Source: Vespa crabro
Taxonomy: Eukaryota; Arthropoda; Insecta; Hymenoptera; Vespidae
Direction: 5' to 3'
DNA length: 64,000 bases
Assembly (NCBI RefSeq): GCF_910589235.1
Contig: NW_025813665.1
Span: 124,001-188,000 of the forward strand
Part shown: positions 11,937 through 26,940 of the stretch, piece by piece
Numbering within the stretch: the stretch's first letter is position 1
How the letters are laid out: every line of letters starts with the position of its first letter
Made by a program: the position numbers and the translations under genes
The notes under the pieces: generated by a model
The model's input: only the letters and a program-made list of their open reading frames with translations
The model's database searches: none
What the model was told of the DNA's origin: nothing

Positions 11937-14664
11937 TCCAATATAAAATAGATGTTTGATCTTATGAAATGCAATGTTCTGAATCGATTGGTAACATTTT
12001 TCTAACTGTGGCACAAGTATTATTAAAGATTTCACGATTTTATCTTCGCATATACCGAAATTCGCGTATGTCGATTAGGTTTTTCGACAATTATCATATG
12101 AAAACGCGTATTTAAACATAGTAAAAACGTTATATTCTTGTTATATTCTTTATTCTGCATCGATAGAATATAAAATCATTGAAATTGAACGAGATTTCAA
12201 GTTTTCGTTTTTCGACGATACGCGTATATGAGCGAAAAATCGTATATACGATATGAAAGAATGTTAAAAACTTTGATTCCAATATAAAATAGATGTTTGA
12301 TCTTATGAAATGCAATGTTCTGAATCGATTGGTAACATTTTTCTAACTGTGGCACAAGTATTATTAAAGATTTCACGATTTTATCTTCGCATATACCGAA
12401 ATTCGCGTATGTCGATTACGTTTTTCGACAATTATCATATGAAAACGCGTATTTAAACATAGTAAAAACGTTATATTCTTGTTATATTCTTTATTCTGCA
12501 TCGATAGAATATAAAATCATTGAAATTGAACGAGATTTCAAGTTTTCGTTTTTCGACGATACGCGTATATGAGCGAAAAATCGTATATACGATATGAAAG
12601 AATGTTAAAAACTTTGATTCCAATATAAAATAGATGTTTCATCTTATGAAATGCAATGTTCTGAATCGATTGGTAACATTTTTCTAACTGTGGCACAAGT
12701 ATTATTAAAGATTTCACGATTTTATCTTCGCATATACCGAAATTCGCGTATGTCGATTACGTTTTTCGACAATTATCATATGAAAACGCGTATTTAAACA
12801 TAGTAAAAACGTTATATTCTTGTTATGTTCTTTATTCTGCATCGATAGAATATAAAATCATTGAAATTGAACGAGATTTCAAGTTTTCGTTTTTCGACGA
12901 TACGCGTATATGAGCGAAAAATCGTATATACGATATGAAAGAATGTTAAAAACTTTGATTCCAATATAAAATAGATGTTTGATCTTATGAAATGCAATGT
13001 TCTGAATCGATTGGTAACATTTTTATAACTGTGGCACAAGTATTATTAAAGATTTCACGATTTTATCTTCGCATATACCGAAATTCGCGTATGTCGATTA
13101 CGTTTTTCGACAATTATCATATGAAAACGCGTATTTAAACATAGTAAAAACGTTATATTCTTGTTATATTCTTCATTCTGCATCGATAGAATATAAAATC
13201 ATTGAAATTGAACGAGATTTCAAGTTTTCGTTTTTCGACGATACGCGTATATGAGCGAAAAATCGTATATACGATATGAAAGAATGTTAAAAACTTTGAT
13301 TCCAATATAAAATAGATGTTTGATCTTATGAAATGCAATGTTCTGAATCGATTGGTAACATTTTTCTAACTGTGGCACAAGTATTATTAAAGATTTCACG
13401 ATTTTATCTTCGCATATACCGAAATTCGCGTATGTCGATTACGTTTTTCGACAATTATCATATGAAAACGCGTATTTAAACATAGTAAAAACGTTATATT
13501 CCTGTTATATTCTTTATTCTGCATCGATAGAATATAAAATCATTGAAATTGAACGAGATTTCAAGTTTTCGTTTTTCGACGATACGCGTATATGAGCGAA
13601 AAATCGTATATACGATATGAAAGAATGTTAAAAACTTTGATTCCAATATAAAATAGATGTTTGATCTTATGAAATGCAATGTTCTGAATCGATTGGTAAC
13701 ATTTTTCTAACTGTGGCACAAGTATTATTAAAGATTTCACGATTTTATCTTCGCATATACCGTAATTCGCGTATGTCGATTACGTTTTTCGACAATTATC
13801 ATATGAAAACGCGTATTTAAACATAGTAAAAACGTTATATTCTTGATATATTCTTTATTCTGCATCGATAGAATATAAAATCATTGAAATTGAACGAGAT
13901 TTCAAGTTTTCGTTTTTCGACGATACGCGTATATGAGCGAAAAATCGTATATACGATATGAAAGAATGTTAAAAACTTTGATTCCAATATAAAATAGATG
14001 TTTGATCTTATGAAATGCAATGTTCTGAATCGATTGGTAACATTTTTCTAACTGTGGCACAAGTATTATTAAAGATTTCACGATTTTATCTTCGCATATA
14101 CCGAAATTCGCGTATGTCGATTACGTTTTTCGACAATTATCATATGAAAACGCGTATTTAAACATAGTAAAAACGTTATATTCTTGTTATATTCTTTATT
14201 CTGCATCGATAGAATATAAAATCATTGAAATTGAACGAGATTTCAAGTTTTCGTTTTTCGACGATACGCGTATATGAGCGAAAAATCGTATATACGATAT
14301 GAAAGAATGTTAAAAACTTTGATTCCAATATAAAATAGATGTTTGATCTTATGAAATGCAATGTTCTGAATCGATTGGTAACATTTTTATAACTGTGGCA
14401 CAAGTATTATTAAAGATTTCACGATTTTATCTTCGCATATACCGAAATTCGCGTATGTCGATTACGTTTTTCGACAATTATCATATGAAAACGCGTATTT
14501 AAACATAGTAAAAACGTTATATTCTTGTTATATTCTTTATTCTGCATCGATAGAATATAAAATCATTGAAATTGAACGAGATTTCAAGTTTTCGTTTTTC
14601 GACGATACGCGTATATGAGCGAAAAATCGTATATACGATATGAAAGAATGTTAAAAACTTTGAT
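11937..14664. repeat. Eight-unit higher-order block, copy 1
   Basis: The ordered markers are 142G (12078), consensus, 22C with 209G (12640, 12827), 66A with 215C, 202C (13502), 122T with 205A, consensus, then 66A. The first seven recur 2728 bases (8 units) later. The run 202C then 205A also matches units at 10232 and 10573, nine units upstream of this copy's equivalents, so the eight-unit form probably arose from a nine-unit form by loss of one unit. Confidence 0.8.
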
Positions 14665-17051
14665 TCCAATATAAAATAGATGTTTGATCTTATGAAATGC
14701 AATGTTCTGAATCGATTGGTAACATTTTTCTAACTGTGGCACAAGTATTATTAAAGATTTCACGATTTTATCTTCGCATATACCGAAATTCGCGTATGTC
14801 GATTAGGTTTTTCGACAATTATCATATGAAAACGCGTATTTAAACATAGTAAAAACGTTATATTCTTGTTATATTCTTTATTCTGCATCGATAGAATATA
14901 AAATCATTGAAATTGAACGAGATTTCAAGTTTTCGTTTTTCGACGATACGCGTATATGAGCGAAAAATCGTATATACGATATGAAAGAATGTTAAAAACT
15001 TTGATTCCAATATAAAATAGATGTTTGATCTTATGAAATGCAATGTTCTGAATCGATTGGTAACATTTTTCTAACTGTGGCACAAGTATTATTAAAGATT
15101 TCACGATTTTATCTTCGCATATACCGAAATTCGCGTATGTCGATTACGTTTTTCGACAATTATCATATGAAAACGCGTATTTAAACATAGTAAAAACGTT
15201 ATATTCTTGTTATATTCTTTATTCTGCATCGATAGAATATAAAATCATTGAAATTGAACGAGATTTCAAGTTTTCGTTTTTCGACGATACGCGTATATGA
15301 GCGAAAAATCGTATATACGATATGAAAGAATGTTAAAAACTTTGATTCCAATATAAAATAGATGTTTCATCTTATGAAATGCAATGTTCTGAATCGATTG
15401 GTAACATTTTTCTAACTGTGGCACAAGTATTATTAAAGATTTCACGATTTTATCTTCGCATATACCGAAATTCGCGTATGTCGATTACGTTTTTCGACAA
15501 TTATCATATGAAAACGCGTATTTAAACATAGTAAAAACGTTATATTCTTGTTATGTTCTTTATTCTGCATCGATAGAATATAAAATCATTGAAATTGAAC
15601 GAGATTTCAAGTTTTCGTTTTTCGACGATACGCGTATATGAGCGAAAAATCGTATATACGATATGAAAGAATGTTAAAAACTTTGATTCCAATATAAAAT
15701 AGATGTTTGATCTTATGAAATGCAATGTTCTGAATCGATTGGTAACATTTTTATAACTGTGGCACAAGTATTATTAAAGATTTCACGATTTTATCTTCGC
15801 ATATACCGAAATTCGCGTATGTCGATTACGTTTTTCGACAATTATCATATGAAAACGCGTATTTAAACATAGTAAAAACGTTATATTCTTGTTATATTCT
15901 TCATTCTGCATCGATAGAATATAAAATCATTGAAATTGAACGAGATTTCAAGTTTTCGTTTTTCGACGATACGCGTATATGAGCGAAAAATCGTATATAC
16001 GATATGAAAGAATGTTAAAAACTTTGATTCCAATATAAAATAGATGTTTGATCTTATGAAATGCAATGTTCTGAATCGATTGGTAACATTTTTCTAACTG
16101 TGGCACAAGTATTATTAAAGATTTCACGATTTTATCTTCGCATATACCGAAATTCGCGTATGTCGATTACGTTTTTCGACAATTATCATATGAAAACGCG
16201 TATTTAAACATAGTAAAAACGTTATATTCCTGTTATATTCTTTATTCTGCATCGATAGAATATAAAATCATTGAAATTGAACGAGATTTCAAGTTTTCGT
16301 TTTTCGACGATACGCGTATATGAGCGAAAAATCGTATATACGATATGAAAGAATGTTAAAAACTTTGATTCCAATATAAAATAGATGTTTGATCTTATGA
16401 AATGCAATGTTCTGAATCGATTGGTAACATTTTTCTAACTGTGGCACAAGTATTATTAAAGATTTCACGATTTTATCTTCGCATATACCGTAATTCGCGT
16501 ATGTCGATTACGTTTTTCGACAATTATCATATGAAAACGCGTATTTAAACATAGTAAAAACGTTATATTCTTGATATATTCTTTATTCTGCATCGATAGA
16601 ATATAAAATCATTGAAATTGAACGAGATTTCAAGTTTTCGTTTTTCGACGATACGCGTATATGAGCGAAAAATCGTATATACGATATGAAAGAATGTTAA
16701 AAACTTTGATTCCAATATAAAATAGATGTTTGATCTTATGAAATGCAATGTTCTGAATCGATTGGTAACATTTTTCTAACTGTGGCACAAGTATTATTAA
16801 AGATTTCACGATTTTATCTTCGCATATACCGAAATTCGCGTATGTCGATTACGTTTTTCGACAATTATCATATGAAAACGCGTATTTAAACATAGTAAAA
16901 ACGTTATATTCTTGTTATATTCTTTATTCTGCATCGATAGAATATAAAATCATTGAAATTGAACGAGATTTCAAGTTTTCGTTTTTCGACGATACGCGTA
17001 TATGAGCGAAAAATCGTATATACGATATGAAAGAATGTTAAAAACTTTGAT
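14665..17051. repeat. Eight-unit higher-order block, copy 2 (seven units matched)
   Basis: Units 14665-17051 repeat the marker order of the block beginning at 11937: 142G at 14806, 22C at 15368, 209G, 66A/215C, 202C, 122T/205A, consensus. The match stops at the next unit, where copy 1 has 66A but this copy instead begins a two-unit duplication. Confidence 0.8.
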
Positions 17052-17733
17052 TCCAATATAAAATAGATGTTTGATCTTATGAAATGCAATGTTCTGAATC
17101 GATTGGTAACATTTTTCTAACTGTGGCACAAGTATTATTAAAGATTTCACGATTTTATCTTCGCATATACCGTAATTCGCGTATGTCGATTACGTTTTTC
17201 GACAATTATCATATGAAAACGCGTATTTAAACATAGTAAAAACGTTATATTCTTGATATATTCTTTATTCTGCATCGATAGAATATAAAATCATTGAAAT
17301 TGAACGAGATTTCAAGTTTTCGTTTTTCGACGATACGCGTATATGAGCGAAAAATCGTATATACGATATGAAAGAATGTTAAAAACTTTGATTCCAATAT
17401 AAAATAGATGTTTGATCTTATGAAATGCAATGTTCTGAATCGATTGGTAACATTTTTCTAACTGTGGCACAAGTATTATTAAAGATTTCACGATTTTATC
17501 TTCGCATATACCGAAATTCGCGTATGTCGATTACGTTTTTCGACAATTATCATATGAAAACGCGTATTTAAACATAGTAAAAACGTTATATTCTTGTTAT
17601 ATTCTTTATTCTGCATCGATAGAATATAAAATCATTGAAATTGAACGAGATTTCAAGTTTTCGTTTTTCGACGATACGCGTATATGAGCGAAAAATCGTA
17701 TATACGATATGAAAGAATGTTAAAAACTTTGAT
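16370..17733. repeat. Two-unit (682-bp) tandem duplication
   Basis: The unit pair 16370-17051 (122T and 205A, then consensus) is followed directly by an identical pair at 17052-17733. The double marker 122T/205A at 16491/16574 and 17173/17256 is spaced by exactly 682 bases. The duplication interrupts the eight-unit order and is therefore younger than the eight-unit block. Confidence 0.8.
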
Positions 17734-20700
17734 TCCAATATAAAATAGATGTTTGATCTTATGAAATGCAATGTTCTGAATCGATTGGTAACATTTTTAT
17801 AACTGTGGCACAAGTATTATTAAAGATTTCACGATTTTATCTTCGCATATACCGAAATTCGCGTATGTTGATTACGTTTTTCGACAATTATCATATGAAA
17901 ACGCGTATTTAAACATAGTAAAAACGTTATATTCTTGTTATATTCTTCATTCTGCATCGATAGAATATAAAATCATTGAAATTGAACGAGATTTCAAGTT
18001 TTCGTTTTTCGACGATACGCGTATATGAGCGAAAAATCGTATATACGATATGAAAGAATGTTAAAAACTTTGATTCCAATATAAAATAGATGTTTGATCT
18101 TATGAAATGCAATGTTCTGAATCGATTGGTAACATTTTTCTAACTGTGGCACAAGTATTATTAAAGATTTCACGATTTTATCTTCGCATATACCGAAATT
18201 CGCTTATGTCGAATACGTTTTTCGACAATTATCATATGAAAACGCGTATTTAAACAAAGTAAAAACGTTATATTCTTGTTATATTCTTTATTCTGCATCG
18301 ATAGAATATAAAATCATTGAAATTGAACGAGATTTCAAGTTTTCGTTTTTCGACGATACGCGTATATGAGCGAAAAATCGTATATACGATATGAAAGAAT
18401 GTTAAAAACTTTGATTCCAATATAAAATAGATGTTTGATCTTATGAAATGCAATGTTCTGAATCGATTGGTAACATTTTTCTAACTGTGGCACAAGTATT
18501 ATTAAAGATTTCACGATTTTATCTTCGCATATACCGAAATTCGCGTATGTCGATTACGTTTTTCGACAATTATCATATGAAAACGCGTATTTAAACATAG
18601 TAAAAACGTTATATTCTTGATATATTCTTTATTCTGCATCGATAGAATATAAAATCATTGAAATTGAACGAGATTTCAAGTTTTCGTTTTTCGACGATAC
18701 GCGTATATGAGCGAAAAATCGTATATACGATATGAAAGAATGTTAAAAACTTTGATTCCAATATAAAATAGATGTTTGATCTTATGAAATGCAATGTTCT
18801 GAATCGATTGGTAACATTTTTCTAACTGTGGCACAAGTATTATTAAAGATTTCACGATTTTATCTTCGCATATACCGAAATTCGCGTATGTCGATTACGT
18901 TTTTCGACAATTATCATATGAAAACGCGTATTTAAACATAGTAAAAACGTTATTTTCTTGTTATATTCTTTATTCTGCATCGATAGAATATAAAATCATT
19001 GAAATTGAACGAGATTTCAAGTTTTCGTTTTTCGACGATACGCGTATATGAGCGAAAAATCGTATATACGATATGAAAGAATGTTAAAAACTTTGATTCC
19101 AATATAAAATAGATGTTTGATCTTATGAAATGCAATGTTCTGAATCGATTGGTAACATTTTTATAACTGTGGCACAAGTATTATTAAAGATTTCACGATT
19201 TTATCTTCGCATATACCGAAATTCGCGTATGTCGATTACGTTTTTCGACAATTATCATATGAAAACGCGTATTTAAACATAGTAAAAACGTTATATTCTT
19301 GTTATATTCTTTATTCTGCATCGATAGAATATAAAATCATTGAAATTGAACGAGATTTCAAGTTTTCGTTTTTCGACGATACGCGTATATGAGCGAAAAA
19401 TCGTATATACGATATGAAAGAATGTTAAAAACTTTGATTCCAATATAAAATAGATGTTTGATCTTATGAAATGCAATGTTCTGAATCGATTGGTAACATT
19501 TTTCTAACTGTGGCACAAGTATTATTAAAGATTTCACGATTTTATCTTCGCATATACCGAAATTCGCGTATGTCGATTACGTTTTTCGACAATTATCATA
19601 TGAAAACGCGTATTTAAACATAGTAAAAACGTTATATTCTTGTTATATTCTTTATTCTGCATCGATAGAATATAAAATCATTGAAATTGAACGAGATTTC
19701 AAGTTTTCGTTTTTCGACGATACGCGTATATGAGCGAAAAATCGTATATACGATATGAAAGAATGTTAAAAACTTTGATTCCAATATAAAATAGATGTTT
19801 CATCTTATGAAATGCAATGTTCTGAATCGATTGGTAACATTTTTCTAACTGTGGCACAAGTATTATTAAAGATTTCACGATTTTATCTTCGCATATACCG
19901 AAATTCGCGTATGTCGATTACGTTTTTCGACAATTATCATATGAAAACGCGTATTTAAACATAGTAAAAACGTTATATTCTTGTTATGTTCTTTATTCTG
20001 CATCGATAGAATATAAAATCATTGAAATTGAACGAGATTTCAAGTTTTCGTTTTTCGACGATACGCGTATATGAGCGAAAAATCGTATATACGATATGAA
20101 AGAATGTTAAAAACTTTGATTCCAATATAAAATAGATGTTTGATCTTATGAAATGCAATGTTCTGAATCGATTGGTAACATTTTTATAACTGTGGCACAA
20201 GTATTATTAAAGATTTCACGATTTTATCTTCGCATATACCGAAATTCGCGTATGTCGATTACGTTTTTCGACAATTATCATATGAAAACGCGTATTTAAA
20301 CATAGTAAAAACGTTATATTCTTGTTATATTCTTCATTCTGCATCGATAGAATATAAAATCATTGAAATTGAACGAGATTTCAAGTTTTCGTTTTTCGAC
20401 GATACGCGTATATGAGCGAAAAATCGTATATACGATATGAAAGAATGTTAAAAACTTTGATTCCAATATAAAATAGATGTTTGATCTTATGAAATGCAAT
20501 GTTCTGAATCGATTGGTAACATTTTTATAACTGTGGCACAAGTATTATTAAAGATTTCACGATTTTATCTTCGCATATACCGAAATTCGCGTATGTCGAT
20601 TACGTTTTTCGACAATTATCATATGAAAACGCGTATTTAAACATAGTAAAAACGTTATATTCTTGTTATATTCTTTATTCTGCATCGATAGAATATAAAA

Positions 20701-20802
20701 TCATTGAAATTGAACGAGATTTCAAGTTTTCGTTTTTCGACGATACGCGTATATGAGCGAAAAATCGTATATACGATATGAAAGAATGTTAAAAACTTTG
20801 AT

Positions 20803-23800
20803 TCCAATATAAAATAGATGTTTGATCTTATGAAATGCAATGTTCTGAATCGATTGGTAACATTTTTCTAACTGTGGCACAAGTATTATTAAAGATTTCA
20901 CGATTTTATCTTCGCATATACCGAAATTCGCGTATGTCGATTACGTTTTTCGACAATTATCATATGAAAACGCGTATTTAAACAAAGTAAAAACGTTATA
21001 TTCTTGTTATATTCTTTATTCTGCATCGATAGAATATAAAATCATTGAAATTGAACGAGATTTCAAGTTTTCGTTTTTCGACGATACGCGTATATGAGCG
21101 AAAAATCGTATATACGATATGAAAGAATGTTAAAAACTTTGATTCCAATATAAAATAGATGTTTGATCTTATGAAATGCAATGTTCTGAATCGATTGGTA
21201 ACATTTTTCTAACTGTGGCACAAGTATTATTAAAGATTTCACGATTTTATCTTCGCATATACCGAAATTCGCGTATGTCGATTACGTTTTTCGACAATTA
21301 TCATATGAAAACGCGTATTTAAACATAGTAAAAACGTTATATTCTTGTTATATTCTTTATTCTGCATCGATAGAATATAAAATCATTGAAATTGAACGAG
21401 ATTTCAAGTTTTCGTTTTTCGACGATACGCGTATATGAGCGAAAAATCGTATATACGATATGAAAGAATGTTAAAAACTTTGATTCCAATATAAAATAGA
21501 TGTTTGATCTTATGAAATGCAATGTTCTGAATCGATTGGTAACATTTTTCTAACTGTGGCACAAGTATTATTAAAGATTTCACGATTTTATCTTCGCATA
21601 TACCGAAATTCGCGTATGTCGATTACGTTTTTCGACAATTATCATATGAAAACGCGTATTTAAACAAAGTAAAAACGTTATATTCTTGTTATATTCTTTA
21701 TTCTGCATCGATAGAATATAAAATCATTGAAATTGAACGAGATTTCAAGTTTTCGTTTTTCGACGATACGCGTATATGAGCGAAAAATCGTATATACGAT
21801 ATGAAAGAATGTTAAAAACTTTGATTCCAATATAAAATAGATGTTTGATCTTATGAAATGCAATGTTCTGAATCGATTGGTAACATTTTTCTAACTGTGG
21901 CACAAGTATTATTAAAGATTTCACGATTTTATCTTCGCATATACCGAAATTCGCGTATGTCGATTACGTTTTTCGACAATTATCATATGAAAACGCGTAT
22001 TTAAACATAGTAAAAACGTTATATTCTTGTTATATTCTTTATTCTGCATCGATAGAATATAAAATCATTGAAATTGAACGAGATTTCAAGTTTTCGTTTT
22101 TCGACGATACGCGTATATGAGCGAAAAATCGTATATACGATATGAAAGAATGTTAAAAACTTTGATTCCAATATAAAATAGATGTTTGATCTTATGAAAT
22201 GCAATGTTCTGAATCGATTGGTAACATTTTTCTAACCGTGGCACAAGTATTATTAAAGATTTCACGATTTTATCTTCGCATATACCGAAATTCGCGTATG
22301 TCGATTACGTTTTTCGACAATTATCATATGAAAACGCGTATTTAAACAAAGTAAAAACGTTATATTCTTGTTATATTCTTTATTCTGCATCGATAGAATA
22401 TAAAATCATTGAAATTGATCGAGATTTCAAGTTTTCGTTTTTCGACGATACGCGTATATGAGCGAAAAATCGTATATACGATATGAAAGAATGTTAAAAA
22501 CTTTGATTCCAATATAAAATAGATGTTTGATCTTATGAAATGCAATGTTCTGTATAGATTGGTAACAATTTTCTAACTGTGGCACAAGTATTATTAAAGA
22601 TTTCACGATTTTATCTTCGCATATACCGAAATTCGCGTATGTCGATTACGTTTTTCGACAATTATCATATGAAAACGCGTATTTAAACAAAGTAAAAACG
22701 TTATATTCTTGTTATATTCTTTATTCTGCATCGATAGAATATAAAATCATTGAAATTGAACGAGATTTCAAGTTTTCGTTTTTCGACGATACGCGTATAT
22801 GAGCGAAAAATCGTATATACGATATGAAAGAATGTTAAAAACTTTGATTCCAATATAAAATAGATGTTTGATCTTATGAAATGCAATGTTCTGAATCGAT
22901 TGGTAACATTTTTCTAACTGTGGCACAAGTATTATTAAAGATTTCACGATTTTATCTTCGCATATACCGAAATTCGCGTATGTCGATTACGTTTTTCGAC
23001 AATTATCATATGAAAACGCGTATTTAAACATAGTAAAAACGTTATATTCTTGTTATATTCTTTATTCTGCATCGATAGAATATAAAATCATTGAAATTGA
23101 ACGAGATTTCAAGTTTTCGTTTTTCGACGATACGCGTATATGAGCGAAAAATCGTATATACGATATGAAAGAATGTTAAAAACTTTGATTCCAATATAAA
23201 ATAGATGTTTGATCTTATGAAATGCAATGTTCTGAATCGATTGGTAACATTTTTCTAACTGTGGCACAAGTATTATTATAGATTTCACGATTTTATCTTC
23301 GCATATACCGAAATTCGCGTATGTCGATTACGTTTTTCGACAATTATCATATGAAAACGCGTATTTAAACATAGTAAAAACATTATATTCTTGTTATATT
23401 CTTTATTCTGCATCGATAGAATATAAAATCATTGAAATTGAACGAGATTTCAAGTTTTCGTTTTTCGACGATACGCGTATATGAGCGAAAAATCGTATAT
23501 ACGATATGAAAAAATGTTAAAAACTTTGATTCCAATATAAAATAGATGTTTGATCTTATGAAATGCAATGTTCTGAATCGATTGGTAACATTTTTATAAC
23601 TGTGGCACAAGTATTATTAAAGATTTCACGATTTTATCTTCGCATATACCGAAATTCGCGTATGTCGATTACGTTTTTCGACAATTATCATATGAAAACG
23701 CGTATTTAAACATAGTAAAAACGTTATATTCTTGTTATATTCTTTATCCTGCATCGATAGAATATAAAATCATTGAAATTGAACGAGATTTCAAGTTTTC

Positions 23801-23871
23801 GTTTTTCGACGATACGCGTATATGAGCGAAAAATCGTATATACGATATGAAAGAATGTTAAAAACTTTGAT
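20803..23871. repeat. Nine-unit (3069-bp) higher-order repeat, copy 1
   Basis: The nine units carry, in order: 183A; none; 183A; none; 71C/183A/253T; 46T/49A/61A/183A; none; 90T/193A/323A; 66A/218C. The next nine units carry the same list with only two differences that I can see. The shared rare combinations, three changes in one unit twice over, make independent origin implausible. Alternation of 183A with consensus in the first five units suggests an older two-unit step inside it. Confidence 0.93.
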
Positions 23872-26800
23872 TCCAATATAAAATAGATGTTTGATCTTAT
23901 GAAATGCAATGTTCTGAATCGATTGGTAACATTTTTCTAACTGTGGCACAAGTATTATTAAAGATTTCACGATTTTATCTTCGCATATACCGAAATTCGC
24001 GTATGTCGATTACGTTTTTCGACAATTATCATATGAAAACGCGTATTTAAACAAAGTAAAAACGTTATATTCTTGTTATATTCTTTATTCTGCATCGATA
24101 GAATATAAAATCATTGAAATTGAACGAGATTTCAAGTTTTCGTTTTTCGACGATACGCGTATATGAGCGAAAAATCGTATATACGATATGAAAGAATGTT
24201 AAAAACTTTGATTCCAATATAAAATAGATGTTTGATCTTATGAAATGCAATGTTCTGAATCGATTGGTAACATTTTTCTAACTGTGGCACAAGTATTATT
24301 AAAGATTTCACGATTTTATCTTCGCATATACCGAAATTCGCGTATGTCGATTACGTTTTTCGACAATTATCATATGAAAACGCGTATTTAAACATAGTAA
24401 AAACGTTATATTCTTGTTATATTCTTTATTCTGCATCGATAGAATATAAAATCATTGAAATTGAACGAGATTTCAAGTTTTCGTTTTTCGACGATACGCG
24501 TATATGAGCGAAAAATCGTATATACGATATGAAAGAATGTTAAAAACTTTGATTCCAATATAAAATAGATGTTTGATCTTATGAAATGCAATGTTCTGAA
24601 TCGATTGGTAACATTTTTCTAACTGTGGCACAAGTATTATTAAAGATTTCACGATTTTATCTTCGCATATACCGAAATTCGCGTATGTCGATTACGTTTT
24701 TCGACAATTATCATATGAAAACGCGTATTTAAACAAAGTAAAAACGTTATATTCTTGTTATATTCTTTATTCTGCATCGATAGAATATAAAATCATTGAA
24801 ATTGAACGAGATTTCAAGTTTTCGTTTTTCGACGATACGCGTATATGAGCGAAAAATCGTATATACGATATGAAAGAATGTTAAAAACTTTGATTCCAAT
24901 ATAAAATAGATGTTTGATCTTATGAAATGCAATGTTCTGAATCGATTGGTAACATTTTTCTAACTGTGGCACAAGTATTATTAAAGATTTCACGATTTTA
25001 TCTTCGCATATACCGAAATTCGCGTATGTCGATTACGTTTTTCGACAATTATCATATGAAAACGCGTATTTAAACATAGTAAAAACGTTATATTCTTGTT
25101 ATATTCTTTATTCTGCATCGATAGAATATAAAATCATTGAAATTGAACGAGATTTCAAGTTTTCGTTTTTCGACGATACGCGTATATGAGCGAAAAATCG
25201 TATATACGATATGAAAGAATGTTAAAAACTTTGATTCCAATATAAAATAGATGTTTGATCTTATGAAATGCAATGTTCTGAATCGATTGGTAACATTTTT
25301 CTAACCGTGGCACAAGTATTATTAAAGATTTCACGATTTTATCTTCGCATATACCGAAATTCGCGTATGTCGATTACGTTTTTCGACAATTATCATATGA
25401 AAACGCGTATTTAAACAAAGTAAAAACGTTATATTCTTGTTATATTCTTTATTCTGCATCGATAGAATATAAAATCATTGAAATTGATCGAGATTTCAAG
25501 TTTTCGTTTTTCGACGATACGCGTATATGAGCGAAAAATCGTATATACGATATGAAAGAATGTTAAAAACTTTGATTCCAATATAAAATAGATGTTTGAT
25601 CTTATGAAATGCAATGTTCTGTATAGATTGGTAACAATTTTCTAACTGTGGCACAAGTATTATTAAAGATTTCACGATTTTATCTTCGCATATACCGAAA
25701 TTCGCGTATGTCGATTACGTTTTTCGACAATTATCATATGAAAACGCGTATTTAAACATAGTAAAAACGTTATATTCTTGTTATATTCTTTATTCTGCAT
25801 CGACAGAATATAAAATCATTGAAATTGAACGAGATTTCAAGTTTTCGTTTTTCGACGATACGCGTATATGAGCGAAAAATCGTATATACGATATGAAAGA
25901 ATGTTAAAAACTTTGATTCCAATATAAAATAGATGTTTGATCTTATGAAATGCAATGTTCTGAATCGATTGGTAACATTTTTCTAACTGTGGCACAAGTA
26001 TTATTAAAGATTTCACGATTTTATCTTCGCATATACCGAAATTCGCGTATGTCGATTACGTTTTTCGACAATTATCATATGAAAACGCGTATTTAAACAT
26101 AGTAAAAACGTTATATTCTTGTTATATTCTTTATTCTGCATCGATAGAATATAAAATCATTGAAATTGAACGAGATTTCAAGTTTTCGTTTTTCGACGAT
26201 ACGCGTATATGAGCGAAAAATCGTATATACGATATGAAAGAATGTTAAAAACTTTGATTCCAATATAAAATAGATGTTTGATCTTATGAAATGCAATGTT
26301 CTGAATCGATTGGTAACATTTTTCTAACTGTGGCACAAGTATTATTATAGATTTCACGATTTTATCTTCGCATATACCGAAATTCGCGTATGTCGATTAC
26401 GTTTTTCGACAATTATCATATGAAAACGCGTATTTAAACATAGTAAAAACATTATATTCTTGTTATATTCTTTATTCTGCATCGATAGAATATAAAATCA
26501 TTGAAATTGAACGAGATTTCAAGTTTTCGTTTTTCGACGATACGCGTATATGAGCGAAAAATCGTATATACGATATGAAAAAATGTTAAAAACTTTGATT
26601 CCAATATAAAATAGATGTTTGATCTTATGAAATGCAATGTTCTGAATCGATTGGTAACATTTTTATAACTGTGGCACAAGTATTATTAAAGATTTCACGA
26701 TTTTATCTTCGCATATACCGAAATTCGCGTATGTCGATTACGTTTTTCGACAATTATCATATGAAAACGCGTATTTAAACATAGTAAAAACGTTATATTC

Positions 26801-26940
26801 TTGTTATATTCTTTATCCTGCATCGATAGAATATAAAATCATTGAAATTGAACGAGATTTCAAGTTTTCGTTTTTCGACGATACGCGTATATGAGCGAAA
26901 AATCGTATATACGATATGAAAGAATGTTAAAAACTTTGAT
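23872..26940. repeat. Nine-unit (3069-bp) higher-order repeat, copy 2
   Basis: This is the direct tandem copy of 20803-23871. The sixth unit (25577) lacks 183A and has its own 228C. No other difference was seen, giving about 99.9% identity over 3069 bases. The similarity ends between 26817, the last shared marker (218C), and about 27226, where 287T/289A is private. Confidence 0.93.
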
